A DNA stretch of 33,808 nucleotides from Dehalococcoidia bacterium (GTDB lineage: Bacteria > Chloroflexota > Dehalococcoidia > GIF9 > AB-539-J10), in the NCBI GenBank assembly GCA_007129495.1, contig SKVJ01000037.1, positions 1 to 33,808 on the forward strand, written 5' to 3'. The notes under the pieces were generated by a model that was given only the letters and a program-made list of their open reading frames with translations, was not told where the DNA came from and did no database searches. Shown here in pieces: positions 17,151 through 25,984 of the stretch; position 1 is the first letter of the stretch; every line of letters starts with the position of its first letter. Made by a program: the position numbers and the translations under genes.

Positions 17151-18056
17151 ATGGAAGCGGTAACCACTACATCACTCCCGTTGCCAGTATTTCAGCGAGG
17201 CAAGGTCCGGGATGTGTACGACCTCGGCGATGAACTGCTGCTGATATCGACAGACCGGATCTCAGCCTTTGATTTTGTCCTTCCAACCGGTGTGCCGGAA
17301 AAGGGGCGGGTACTGAACCAGATGTCTGCTTTCTGGTTCTCGAAGACAGCAGGCATAATTGGCAACCACATGGTTAAGTCCATTGATCACGAGGAGGACT
17401 TGACCACTCTCTCGCATCGTCTGAACCTGAATGAACCACTTCCGGCATATCTTGCAGGTCGTTCGATGCTGGTGCGCAAGGCGGACAGGGTTCCCGTTGA
17501 GTGTGTCGTTCGGGGATACCTTTCAGGCTCCGCGTGGGCGGAATACCGTACCTATGGCACCGTAAGTGGACGACCGATGCCTTCCGGGCTGAGTGAAAGC
17601 GAGCAGTTGCCTTCGCCGCTGTTTACACCTACGACCAAGAGCGACACTGAGCACGACCGTCCGCTAACGGATGACGACGTGACAGAACTGGGCTTGGAGA
17701 ACACGATGCCGGCGCTGGAGGAGGCTACCCGCGCCGTCTATACCTTTGCCGTGGACTACGCCAGGGACCGAGGCATCATTATTGCCGATACCAAGTTCGA
17801 GTTCGGATGGCTGGAGGGGAAGCTCATCCTCATAGATGAAGCACTCACTCCCGACTCGAGTCGTTTCTGGAGTCTGGAGAACTACCAGGTAGGCAGGCCT
17901 CAGCCGAGCTATGACAAACAGCCCGTTCGAAACTGGATGGCAGGGTCGGGCTGGAACGATACAATGCCCGCCCCCGCCCTACCGGCAGAAGTTGTCGCAG
18001 AGACAACGGAGCGTTATGTCACTATATTCAACTGGCTCACTGGCCACACGGTGTAG
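17151..18056 (+). CDS. purC: SAICAR synthase
   Basis: PurC ligates aspartate to CAIR with ATP, giving SAICAR, the substrate of the neighbouring PurB. The 301-residue protein has RGKVRDVY near the N terminus, DRISAFDF, VECVVRGYLSGSAW, ADTKFEFG and DEALTPDSSRFW, covering the ATP and substrate sites. It resembles the roughly 300-residue type rather than the 240-residue E. coli form. A GGAGAGG site precedes the ATG. It is the last gene of the run and converges with the aldolase gene with only 8 bp between stops. Stop is TAG. Confidence 0.96.
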   Translation: MEAVTTTSLPLPVFQRGKVRDVYDLGDELLLISTDRISAFDFVLPTGVPEKGRVLNQMSAFWFSKTAGIIGNHMVKSIDHEEDLTTLSHRLNLNEPLPAYLAGRSMLVRKADRVPVECVVRGYLSGSAWAEYRTYGTVSGRPMPSGLSESEQLPSPLFTPTTKSDTEHDRPLTDDDVTELGLENTMPALEEATRAVYTFAVDYARDRGIIIADTKFEFGWLEGKLILIDEALTPDSSRFWSLENYQVGRPQPSYDKQPVRNWMAGSGWNDTMPAPALPAEVVAETTERYVTIFNWLTGHTV

Positions 18057-18064
18057 CATCGGCG

Positions 18065-19042
18065 TCACTTATACGACTGGTACCAGCCCTCTTCGAGTAC
18101 TGGAGGACTCACTCTGCGGTACCATGGTGTGCCATAGGCGTTGGCCACCGCCATGAGTATACGCAGGCGATCCACCACAGTTGTTCGGAAGAAGTCCTGT
18201 CGCTCCTCTCGTGAAGTGATTGACGTAGCCTCCTGCCATAATGCACGCCCAGCGAGGAAACCGCATGCGCCAGCCTTACTTGCTATCTCCACCTGGCGCA
18301 CGAAAAGATCGAAGTCCACGCCGCCGCTCAGAATGATCCAAGGAACCTGGCTCGCATCATCAAGCCTCTTGCAGTTTTCAAGCATCACCTTTTCATCAGT
18401 CTCAATCCGCGCATCCGCAGGAAATTCTGCTTTGAGGATGTCGATACCGAGTGGAGTCAGCTCCGCGGCGGTCTTGATAACGACATCTGGTTTCAGTTCG
18501 GAATAGCGTCCCGACTTCGCCTCATCGCCAACCGCGTAGCCGACAGGTTCACAAATGAACGCGAGATCCTGATCGTCGCACCAGGATGCCAGTTGCTCCA
18601 CAAGCGCGCGCTGTTGTCCCGCCACCTCTACATCAGGTCTGTAGTACAGCAGAAGCTTGGCAGCATCTCCTCCCATCTTTCTGATTTTGGCGGCATTCCA
18701 CCCCTCCAAAGGGCGGCTGACCCGGGCTTCGGCCCCTCCTTCATACCCGGTCTCCTCAAGCGAGACCGCAAGACCTGCCTGGCCGGCAAGTAGATTCGCC
18801 GCGATGTTCTGGGCAGCTCCGTACACTGGGTCCAGCAGAATCGCACTACAGTAACGCGACAAGGCGCCGGTGACGTCGAACTTGAAATCCACCATATCCT
18901 GATAAGAAGGTGTGGTTCCAGTCCCCTCCTTCAGCATCTTGCCCAGAGAACCGCGATGATCAAGGGCACACATGCATACGAAACCTCTTTCGTCGGCAAG
19001 ACGCTGTACTCCGCGATACTTCCCAATCGTCATCTGCTTCAT
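18065..19042 (-). CDS. Class I aldolase, LacD-like (tagatose/fructose bisphosphate)
   Basis: This protein belongs to the LacD/DhnA class I aldolase group, which cleaves ketose bisphosphates to dihydroxyacetone phosphate and glyceraldehyde 3-phosphate through a lysine Schiff base. From the ATG at 19042, supported by a GAGGTGA site, the protein has about 325 residues. The predicted Schiff-base lysine is Lys204 in DILKAEFP. CALDHRGSL near the N terminus and WIILSGGVDF are further family motifs. It starts 4 bp after the pfkA stop, so the two are probably co-translated. That pairing suggests a fructose 1,6-bisphosphate aldolase role in glycolysis, although tagatose 1,6-bisphosphate cannot be excluded. 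Confidence 0.85.
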   Translation of the reverse strand: MKQMTIGKYRGVQRLADERGFVCMCALDHRGSLGKMLKEGTGTTPSYQDMVDFKFDVTGALSRYCSAILLDPVYGAAQNIAANLLAGQAGLAVSLEETGYEGGAEARVSRPLEGWNAAKIRKMGGDAAKLLLYYRPDVEVAGQQRALVEQLASWCDDQDLAFICEPVGYAVGDEAKSGRYSELKPDVVIKTAAELTPLGIDILKAEFPADARIETDEKVMLENCKRLDDASQVPWIILSGGVDFDLFVRQVEIASKAGACGFLAGRALWQEATSITSREERQDFFRTTVVDRLRILMAVANAYGTPWYRRVSPPVLEEGWYQSYK

Positions 19043-19046
19043 GTCT

Positions 19047-20018
19047 TCACCTCGCAAGTACTTTCATTAGATAGAGGAGTTCAGTATCCAGGTCCTTCAC
19101 ATTCGACCACGTCTGCTCAAACGGAGTCTCCACAACTTTCCCATTGACGAGGCCAACCATCACGCCCGTACGTCCTTCGACGAGCGTACGTACGGCGCCA
19201 GCTCCCAGCTTGCTTGCCAGTAATCGGTCCTGAGCAGAGGGTGCTCCTCCGCGCTGCAGGTGACCCAGAACACATACCCGATAATCCATGACGAGATTCT
19301 CGCCCAGTTTCTCAGCGATCTCGAAAGCCCGACCGGCATCGTCTCCTTCGGCAACAACCACCAGGCTGGCACGCTTACCAGCAGCGAGTCGTTCTCTTAT
19401 CGCTTCACTCAACTCGGCAAGGTCGGTACGGATCTCCGGGACGAGGATGTCCTCTGCCCCTCCCGCAACGCCCACGCTTAATGCGATGAAGCCACGAGTG
19501 CGTCCCATCACCTCGACGAAGAATAGCCTCTGGTGAGCTTCAGCTGTATCTCGCAAGCGGTCGATACCCTCCAGTGCCGTATTTACAGCAGTGTCGAAGC
19601 CAATAGTAACGTCTGTGCCGCACAGGTCATTGTCTATTGTGCCCGGAACACCTACCACATGCACGTTGGTCAGTTCAGACAAGGCCTGTGCCCCGCGAAA
19701 TGTGCCATCTCCCCCGATTGCAATGAAACCCTCGATACCAAATGCATCGAGGTTTTCCGCAGCTTTGCGTAACCCCGCCGCAGTCTTCATCTCTTCACTG
19801 CGGGCAGTGCCCAGCATAGTGCCGCCCCGGTGAATCAGATTTGCAACCGTCCTCGGACCTAAATCCACCGTCTCTCCGTCAAGTAATCCCGCGAAGCCAC
19901 GACGAATGCCGATGACTTCAACATCGTTGAACACGGCAGACCGCACCACGGCCCGAATTGCCGCGTTCATACCTGGACCGTCGCCGCCACTGGTCAGCAC
20001 ACCAATGCGTCGCATCAT
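19047..20018 (-). CDS. pfkA: ATP-dependent 6-phosphofructokinase
   Basis: PfkA phosphorylates fructose 6-phosphate to the 1,6-bisphosphate, the committed step of glycolysis. The start is placed at ATG 20018, where a GGGGGTG site precedes MMRRIGVLTSGGD; a longer frame adds 18 residues with no homology. The roughly 323-residue length is standard. GGDGT (102-106) and PGTIDND (125-131) carry glycine where pyrophosphate-dependent enzymes have Asp and Lys, which points to ATP as donor. It lies downstream of hisB and 4 bp before the LacD-like aldolase, so the two consecutive glycolytic steps are encoded together at the end of a histidine operon. Confidence 0.95.
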   Translation of the reverse strand: MMRRIGVLTSGGDGPGMNAAIRAVVRSAVFNDVEVIGIRRGFAGLLDGETVDLGPRTVANLIHRGGTMLGTARSEEMKTAAGLRKAAENLDAFGIEGFIAIGGDGTFRGAQALSELTNVHVVGVPGTIDNDLCGTDVTIGFDTAVNTALEGIDRLRDTAEAHQRLFFVEVMGRTRGFIALSVGVAGGAEDILVPEIRTDLAELSEAIRERLAAGKRASLVVVAEGDDAGRAFEIAEKLGENLVMDYRVCVLGHLQRGGAPSAQDRLLASKLGAGAVRTLVEGRTGVMVGLVNGKVVETPFEQTWSNVKDLDTELLYLMKVLAR

Positions 20019-20130
20019 TTGCAGCACCCCCATACAGACTACCACACCACATCTTGTGGATGAATTGTGCAACTACCAAAACCAATTCGGAAGACGAGGA
20101 ACGCACATGGAGAACAACCGCGCTACCCGA

Positions 20131-20721
20131 TCAGTGCTCGAGCATCCCCTTGCTGCTGGGCACCTCGCCCGCTCGTCTATCATCCAGCTTGCAGGCGCCA
20201 CCGAGTGCCAGTGCAAGACTCTTGAAGAGCGCCTCCGCTTTGTGATGATCGTTCTGTCCATATTCGATACGGGCATGAAGCGTTATTCTGGCTTCGGCAG
20301 CAAATGTAAGGAGGAAGTGGCGAATCATATCACTCTCAAGGTCGCCGATCATCGTCCCACTGAACGGCACAAATACGTAGGCCCCTCCACGCCCGCTCAC
20401 ATCCACCGCTACCACGCAAAGTGCCTCATCCATAGGCACAATGGCGTGTCCCATCCGGATAATACCCTTCTTGTCGCCAAGACCCTCGTTGAACACCCTG
20501 CCCAAACAAATTGCGACGTCTTCCACAGTATGGTGCTGATCATCACCGCACGCCCTGACGACCAGGTCGAATAATCCGTGGCGTGCAATCTGTGTCAGGA
20601 AATGGTCGAACATGCGAATGCCCGTCTGAACATCAGACTTCCCCGCTCCATCGAGCAGAAGCTCAACCTTTACTTCTGTTTCGGCGGTTTCGCGCGCCGT
20701 CGCGGCTGCTCTATAACCCAT
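20131..20721 (-). CDS. hisB: Imidazoleglycerol-phosphate dehydratase
   Basis: HisB dehydrates imidazole glycerol phosphate in histidine synthesis, using manganese. The 196-residue monofunctional protein has the two metal-binding motifs HHTVED (63-68) and DHHKAEALFK (158-167), plus FDHFLTQIARHG near residue 38. Length fits the single-domain form without the phosphatase domain found in E. coli. A GGGAGGT site precedes the ATG. Its first codons overlap the end of hisC by 11 bp. A gap of about 110 bp follows before pfkA, where a small CCACA/TGTGG palindrome lies at 20047-20059. Confidence 0.96.
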   Translation of the reverse strand: MGYRAAATARETAETEVKVELLLDGAGKSDVQTGIRMFDHFLTQIARHGLFDLVVRACGDDQHHTVEDVAICLGRVFNEGLGDKKGIIRMGHAIVPMDEALCVVAVDVSGRGGAYVFVPFSGTMIGDLESDMIRHFLLTFAAEARITLHARIEYGQNDHHKAEALFKSLALALGGACKLDDRRAGEVPSSKGMLEH

Positions 20722-21820
20722 TCCATACCTCCCCGATCGCCTCCAGAAGGCAATCGGTATCTTCTGGAAGACCGGCGCTTATGCGCAGGCAGTCTCTCAG
20801 TCCTTCGCTGTCATAGAAACGGACAAGTATACCTCGCGCTCGCAGTCCATCTCTCAGCTTCCGTGCCGTCGTCACTTCCCCACCAGCCTTCTCATCAACG
20901 CGGCATAGAACAAAATTGGCCTCAGAAGGATAAGGCTGCAGATAAGGAAATCTGGCGAGTCCAGCGGTTAACCGTTCCCGCTCGCGCTTCAGTTTCTCCA
21001 CATTGTGGCGCAGATGGTCGATATCCTGCAGCGAGGCGATCGCGGCGGCTTCTCCGGCGACATTCACGTTATATGGCTGTTTCACAGTGAGCAGGAGGGA
21101 TGCAAGTCTTTCATGGCAGAGACAGTAGCCAACCCGGAGGCCGGCGAGGCCGGCCCACTTGCTGAATGTCCTGAGGATAAACAGGTTTGGATTATCGGGG
21201 ATCAGACCGGCGACGGTACCCGTCGCGAACTCGAAATACGCTTCGTCAACAACAACGATGATGCCCATATCCAGCAATTGGCACACCTGCTCGCGGCTCA
21301 CCACGTCCCCTGTCGGATTGTTGGGTGATGCAATGAACATCAGACGCGTTCTGGGCGAGATGCCGGCCCGCAATCCTTCCATATCAAGTGAGAAGCCGCT
21401 ACTCCGAGGCACGTCCACGAGTCGCCCACCTGCTACCGTAACGAGGAACGGATACATTCCGAATGTGGGTGGTGCGTTCAACACCTCATCGCCCTCATTG
21501 ATGAAGAGACGAAGCACCAGGTCTATCAGTTCATCACTGCCGTTGCCGCTGACGATATTCTGGCGGGCGAATCCTGTATAGGCGGACAGAGACTCGCGAA
21601 GGCTCCTCTGCAGCGGATCAGGATAGATGTGGTAATAGGGAAACTGTGCAAGTACCTCTCGAGCACGCGGCGATGAGAGATACGGATTCTCATTTCCGTC
21701 GAGCTTGACAATACGCCTGCCAAGTTCCCTCTGCAGCACATCTATAGGCTCCACAGGATCGTAACCGCGCATCCCCGTAAGGCCGGGCCGGATCAGCCGC
21801 TCTACAGAGTCTATATCCAA
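20711..21820 (-). CDS. hisC: Histidinol-phosphate aminotransferase
   Basis: HisC transfers an amino group from glutamate to imidazole acetol phosphate, using PLP. The 369-residue class II fold-type I protein has LDGNENPY at the N terminus, SPNNPTGD, VVVDEAYFEF, and the PLP lysine (Lys221) in RTFSKWAGLAGLRVGY. The start is TTG, preceded by GAGGTGA. It overlaps hisB and follows hisD by 29 bp. A relaxed role with other aromatic substrates is possible, but the operon context supports histidine. Stop is TAG. Confidence 0.95.
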   Translation of the reverse strand: MDIDSVERLIRPGLTGMRGYDPVEPIDVLQRELGRRIVKLDGNENPYLSSPRAREVLAQFPYYHIYPDPLQRSLRESLSAYTGFARQNIVSGNGSDELIDLVLRLFINEGDEVLNAPPTFGMYPFLVTVAGGRLVDVPRSSGFSLDMEGLRAGISPRTRLMFIASPNNPTGDVVSREQVCQLLDMGIIVVVDEAYFEFATGTVAGLIPDNPNLFILRTFSKWAGLAGLRVGYCLCHERLASLLLTVKQPYNVNVAGEAAAIASLQDIDHLRHNVEKLKRERERLTAGLARFPYLQPYPSEANFVLCRVDEKAGGEVTTARKLRDGLRARGILVRFYDSEGLRDCLRISAGLPEDTDCLLEAIGEVWNGL

Positions 21821-21849
21821 AGCTCACCTCGTCATAGTCGGCCCCACCA

Positions 21850-23175
21850 CTACGCGATGCGTCTGAGCCGCTTTTCAACTGCTCTCGCGTGTGCCTCAAG
21901 GCCCTCGGCTCTTGCAATCACAACGGCCGCGGGCCCCAAGCGGGACATTGTAGCACTGCTGAGTTGCGCAATACTGGAATACTTAACGAAGTCCTCTACA
22001 CCCAGTACCGATGAGAACCGGGCGCTTCCCCCAGTTGGAAGTACATGGCTCGGACCATCGATGTAGTCGCCCATCGCGACCGGTGACTCTCCACCGAGAC
22101 AGATACAGCCGGCATTCTGTATGCCTTTGAGACAGTCTCGCGGCTGCGCGACCAGCACCTCGAGGTGTTCGGGCGCGAATTCGTTACAGAGCTTCACTGC
22201 ATCCTCGATAGAGTCCACAACTGCGATTATGCCACGATCCACGGCTTCCTTGAGCGAACCGGGGAAGACCGTTGCTTCCATCTGCTGGTCGATTTCCTGC
22301 ACAACCCTGTCTGCAAGGTCTGCCGAATTTGTAACCAGTGCCACTACAGCCTCAGGGTCATGCTCAGCTTGCGCAAGAATATCCGCAGCGCAGTATTCAG
22401 CCGAAGCTGACTCATCAGCGATAATGAATACCTCGCTGGGACCGGCGAGACTGTCGATCGCCACCGAGCCAAACACCATCTTCTTCGCAAGCGTCACGAA
22501 TACATTGCCCGGCCCGCATATCTTGTCGACTCTGGGTACTGATTCAGTGCCAAAGGCAAGAGCACCGATTGCCTGGGCTCCACCAATGGCAAACACCCGG
22601 TCTACACCCGCGAGATCGCACGCATGCAATGTGGCAGATGACACCAGCCCGCCAGGACCCGGAGGCGTTGCCACCACTACTTCTTTAACACCGGCAACCT
22701 TCGCAGGAATTGCCGACATCAACACAGACGATGGATAGGCATATCTGCCGCCGGGAACATAGAGTCCGACCCGCCGTAGCGCCACAACCTTGCGACCAAG
22801 TTCGTCGTCGGCGAATTGCGCTCCCAGCGGAATCGCATACAATTCGTGGAACTTGCGAATACGAGACGCAGCGAGTCGCAGCGCCTCGGCGAGAGATGGA
22901 TCAATTCTGTGTGATGCGGCGGCGATTTCCTCTCTGGGTACTTCCAGCGATAGAATCTCCACGCCAGAGATCATACTGGTGTATTCACGTATCGCATTGT
23001 CCCCGCGCCCGCGCACACCATCGATGATACGTTCTACTACCTGGGCTGGAGTTAGCGACTCACCAAATGTGACCCTGATGCTTTCGAGAAGTGTCGGCTG
23101 ACCTTTCAAAGATTCAATTGGGTCAGGCCGTTCAAGCATCCGGGCGGCCATCTCAAAACCGACTGCACGTTTCAT
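21850..23175 (-). CDS. hisD: Histidinol dehydrogenase
   Basis: HisD oxidises histidinol to histidine in two NAD-linked steps with a bound zinc. The 441-residue protein shows LYVPGGRYAYPS, the signature region around GPGNVFVTLAKK and DSLAGPSEVFIIAD, AQAEHDP and EFAPEHLEVLV with zinc/substrate residues, and GDYIDGPSHVLPTGG. Length is normal. The start ATG overlaps the hisG stop (ATGA), and GAGGAG lies upstream inside hisG. It sits in the run hisZ-hisG-hisD-hisC-hisB. Stop is TAG. Confidence 0.97.
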   Translation of the reverse strand: MKRAVGFEMAARMLERPDPIESLKGQPTLLESIRVTFGESLTPAQVVERIIDGVRGRGDNAIREYTSMISGVEILSLEVPREEIAAASHRIDPSLAEALRLAASRIRKFHELYAIPLGAQFADDELGRKVVALRRVGLYVPGGRYAYPSSVLMSAIPAKVAGVKEVVVATPPGPGGLVSSATLHACDLAGVDRVFAIGGAQAIGALAFGTESVPRVDKICGPGNVFVTLAKKMVFGSVAIDSLAGPSEVFIIADESASAEYCAADILAQAEHDPEAVVALVTNSADLADRVVQEIDQQMEATVFPGSLKEAVDRGIIAVVDSIEDAVKLCNEFAPEHLEVLVAQPRDCLKGIQNAGCICLGGESPVAMGDYIDGPSHVLPTGGSARFSSVLGVEDFVKYSSIAQLSSATMSRLGPAAVVIARAEGLEAHARAVEKRLRRIA

Positions 23176-24605
23176 TCCACTGCTCCTCTAAGCTGAGTGG
23201 TAATCGCCTCTATTCTGGCTCTCTTCGCCGGATCGTTACGACTCTCGGTGTTGGCGATAAGACACGCACTTGAGCGCAGAATCACTTCAATTATCTTCAG
23301 CCCGTTCTCGACCAGTGTCTTTCCAGTCTGAGTGTTGTCCACAAGCAGGTCGGCATCGTCGGAGAGGAACGCTTCACTGGCTCCCCACGTGGGCATCACC
23401 TTGTAAGAAACGATATGATTGTCGCGAAGGTACTTGTCTGCGAGGTTCGTGTATTCGGAGGCCACACGCAGCGGCCTGAGACCCCCACGTGCCACAAAAT
23501 CACGCAATTCTTCCGTCGAATTCACCGGGATATCCTGACTGAGCGCCGCCACTACTCGCACTTTGCCAAATCCCAGGTCCGCCAGTTCGGTCACAGGGCT
23601 GGCGGGGAAACAGCTTCTATGCTCGGTGAGCCAGTCCTGTCCTGTAACAGCGATGTCGAAATGGCCACTCGCAACTTGAAGGGGCATGTCCTGAGGCCGG
23701 ATAACCTTAACTGCCAGCCACTCCGGTCCCGCCAACAGTCTGCGCTCCAGAGTCCTACCAGAATAACCGGGCACAGCGAGCCCCGCGCGCTCCAGCAGAT
23801 CCACAGCCGGAGTCTTCTGATGGCCATCGGGCAAGGCGAGGCGGACTTCACGGGACTGCCACTGTGCCAGGGCCTCTCCGGGCGACTGTTCGACCGCATC
23901 ACGCTGGGGTTCTTCGCGTTTCGGAGGTGTACTCCTGAATGCATCTGATAGACGCGCCAGCACCTCGCTCAAGTCTTTTCGGGACAGCGCTTCACGATTC
24001 CCTACAAGCACTGCGTCGACATCGAGCAGCTTCATCAGGGGCACCAGGCCTTGAGACAGCAGATCCCGTTCATTCCGTGCCCACATGAGAACCAGGTCTG
24101 CGGACTCAGGCGGATAGGCCTCGGCAGCACCCCAAACCGGAAACACCCTGAAGCGGCGCAATCTAAGCTCAGCCGCTAACTGTGTAGCGAGGTTCGGATA
24201 CTCTGAGGCGATGCGAACTGTCTGGGAGGAACGATTCACCGCGTCCAATGAAACGAACTTGGAGTACGCGCTCGCAGCAAGAAAGACTGAGCCGTCATGA
24301 TAGTCCAAAGGAGACACTTCCAGCAGGGATGCAACAGGATATCGCGCCTTCAATTCTCTGACCCAATCTATTCCGCAGATGCCAAGGTCGTAGTTGCCCA
24401 CAGATACATGAACGGGGATGTCCTTTTCCTGCAGAATCTTGCCAGACAGAAAACCGAACCGCGACGAACGAACGCGGTACTGTCGACTGCGGGTGCTGTA
24501 GTCATCGAATGACATGCCGGCGGTGTTCAGCATTTCAGCGGTCGGAGTCAGGAATCTGCCCTTGGGCAGTGCGATTCGAATTCCGACGGGACTGATGGAC
24601 ACCAC
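23172..24605 (-). CDS. hisG: Tandem-fused double ATP phosphoribosyltransferase (HisG-HisG)
   Basis: HisG joins ATP and PRPP in the first step of histidine synthesis. Short-form HisG has about 210 residues; this protein has 477 because two HisG units are fused. Unit 1 (about 9-206) and unit 2 (about 254-475) each contain the G-x-D-x-G/A-x-x-G-x-DW segment, ASEY-NLA and a shared WGA-x-EA motif. They are joined by a charged linker (about 222-250). Unit 1 keeps the N-terminal PKGR motif (14-17), but its PRPP loop is degenerate (about 168-187). Unit 2 has an intact loop, TGKTLVENGL (427-436), but PKGR has become PDGH. The gene follows hisZ by 5 bp and overlaps hisD. Its start is GTG with no clear ribosome site, so coupling to hisZ is likely. 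It is one unbroken frame, not a frameshifted pair. Confidence 0.9.
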   Translation of the reverse strand: MVSISPVGIRIALPKGRFLTPTAEMLNTAGMSFDDYSTRSRQYRVRSSRFGFLSGKILQEKDIPVHVSVGNYDLGICGIDWVRELKARYPVASLLEVSPLDYHDGSVFLAASAYSKFVSLDAVNRSSQTVRIASEYPNLATQLAAELRLRRFRVFPVWGAAEAYPPESADLVLMWARNERDLLSQGLVPLMKLLDVDAVLVGNREALSRKDLSEVLARLSDAFRSTPPKREEPQRDAVEQSPGEALAQWQSREVRLALPDGHQKTPAVDLLERAGLAVPGYSGRTLERRLLAGPEWLAVKVIRPQDMPLQVASGHFDIAVTGQDWLTEHRSCFPASPVTELADLGFGKVRVVAALSQDIPVNSTEELRDFVARGGLRPLRVASEYTNLADKYLRDNHIVSYKVMPTWGASEAFLSDDADLLVDNTQTGKTLVENGLKIIEVILRSSACLIANTESRNDPAKRARIEAITTQLRGAVE

Positions 24606-24610
24606 AGTTT

Positions 24611-25876
24611 CTATCTCGACGACGCTACCCTGCCGATGGCGTCACTAATGGAGCAGGCTATCGTCTCACCTGTCTGAGCGTCGGTTACCTCGACCACATC
24701 ACCTGCTCCGGCTATCACCTTCATAACCCAGCTGTAGTGGCCGATAGACTCCACACCGCGGCACACACTTACGACAGCGTCCCAACCAGCAGAACGAACA
24801 GCCTTCGCGGCTGAGAGAGTCTGACAGAGCGCCGCCGGTGACACATCATCGCAAACGACAGCAACACATCTGGAAGCATACGATGACTCTTTCAACAGCT
24901 TCATCAACTGGTCGACGTACAATGCGAAGCCGCACGCGTTCGTATCTGGTCCGCCCATCATTGGGATCAGGTCATCGTATCTGCCTCCGCCACCGACCTT
25001 TTCCCCGTTACCACCAACCAGTTGAAAATACAGACCGGTATAGTACTCGAAGTTCCGGACCGCGGTTATGTCGATTTCATAGGTACACTCAAGGTCATCA
25101 AGCACTGCTGCAACCTCAATGAACTCATCCAACGATGTGCGGAAGGATTCAGTCGCTGAAGATGCCAGCGCTCTAACGTTCGAAAGGTAGCCAGCCGACT
25201 CCCCCTTGAGTTGCAGCAGTGGAGATAGATAGGGTTTCAAGTCGTACACCCGGGAGACCGCTTCACGTAAGTCGCGCCAGTCACCATCGAGTACCGTCAC
25301 CACCAGTCGCCTCTTCGCCTCCGGGTCGAGATCCAATTCGTCGATAAGAGCCCTCATCAATCCTGCATGGCATATCTGAAACCGGATATCTTCCAGCGCA
25401 AGGCGTGCCATCACGTCCTGAGCAAGCAACACCATCTCGACATCGGCAACAACAGGTGCACCACCGATGAATTCCGCTCCGCACTGCCAGCGTTCCCGCT
25501 GTTTGCTGCCTGTCTCATCAAACACGAAGCTGTTGGTCACATAGCATAGTCGTATTGGCGTCAGAGGGGACAGGTTTTCGACATAGAGTCGTGCGACAGG
25601 GATCGTGCTGTCCGGCCGAAGTACCACGCGCTCTCCAGTCCATCCATCCCAGTCGAGAAATGAATACACTCTCCCAACCATCCGAGGTGTCAACGTACCG
25701 AGAGCAGTGAACAACTGCAGATACTCGATTGTCGGCGGCTTGACCTCCTCATATCCAAAGGCCGAGGAACCGGCGCGAAAAGCGTCTTCGATACGACGAA
25801 ATCGTGCCATGTCGGCCGGCAGCAGATCGCGCATACCCCGACATTTCTGATGAATGAGTATTGATTCCGGCGCCAT
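24611..25876 (-). CDS. hisZ: ATP phosphoribosyltransferase regulatory subunit (HisZ)
   Basis: HisZ is a histidyl-tRNA synthetase-like protein that activates short-form HisG and mediates histidine feedback; it does not charge tRNA. The 421-residue protein has LRPDST (86-91), a shortened motif-2-like KQRERWQCGAEFIGG (125-139), VRNFEYYTGLYFQ (about 273-285) and GGGGRYDDL. The motif 2 region lacks the extended arginine-rich loop of true HisRS, and the gene directly precedes hisG, so HisZ is preferred. Residues after about 337 look like a Rossmann-type anticodon-binding-like domain, which many HisZ proteins lack. It is the first gene of the histidine run, with a promoter close upstream. Stop is TAG. 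Confidence 0.88.
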   Translation of the reverse strand: MAPESILIHQKCRGMRDLLPADMARFRRIEDAFRAGSSAFGYEEVKPPTIEYLQLFTALGTLTPRMVGRVYSFLDWDGWTGERVVLRPDSTIPVARLYVENLSPLTPIRLCYVTNSFVFDETGSKQRERWQCGAEFIGGAPVVADVEMVLLAQDVMARLALEDIRFQICHAGLMRALIDELDLDPEAKRRLVVTVLDGDWRDLREAVSRVYDLKPYLSPLLQLKGESAGYLSNVRALASSATESFRTSLDEFIEVAAVLDDLECTYEIDITAVRNFEYYTGLYFQLVGGNGEKVGGGGRYDDLIPMMGGPDTNACGFALYVDQLMKLLKESSYASRCVAVVCDDVSPAALCQTLSAAKAVRSAGWDAVVSVCRGVESIGHYSWVMKVIAGAGDVVEVTDAQTGETIACSISDAIGRVASSR

Positions 25877-25888
25877 GATCGAATGCTC

Positions 25889-25918
25889 ATTCTACACGGA
25901 TAATAGCTGTTCGTTCAA
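25889..25918 (-). promoter_or_regulatory. Promoter for the hisZ-led operon
   Basis: TTGAAC (25918-25913), an 18-nt spacer and TAGAAT (25894-25889) on the minus strand. The -10 lies 12 nt before the hisZ ATG, predicting a leader of only about 5-6 nt and no ribosome site. Confidence 0.6.
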
Positions 25919-25947
25919 TTCGCCGACCGCCTGGATGATTGCTGGTT

Positions 25948-25976
25948 TTGTAGTTGAGCACACATTCCTTTATAAT
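25948..25976 (+). promoter_or_regulatory. Promoter for the nfeD operon
   Basis: A perfect TATAAT (25971-25976) with TTGTAG (25948-25953) 17 nt upstream. Only 8 nt separate the -10 from the nfeD ATG, so transcription should start at or next to the A of the start codon. This promoter and that of hisZ are divergent within about 108 bp. Confidence 0.65.
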
Positions 25977-25984
25977 CGATTTCG

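Noticed and set aside
24611-25876. Histidyl-tRNA synthetase (HisS) as the identity of hisZ
   Set aside because: The motif 2 region is shortened in the HisZ way and the gene directly precedes hisG. The C-terminal domain keeps a small doubt.
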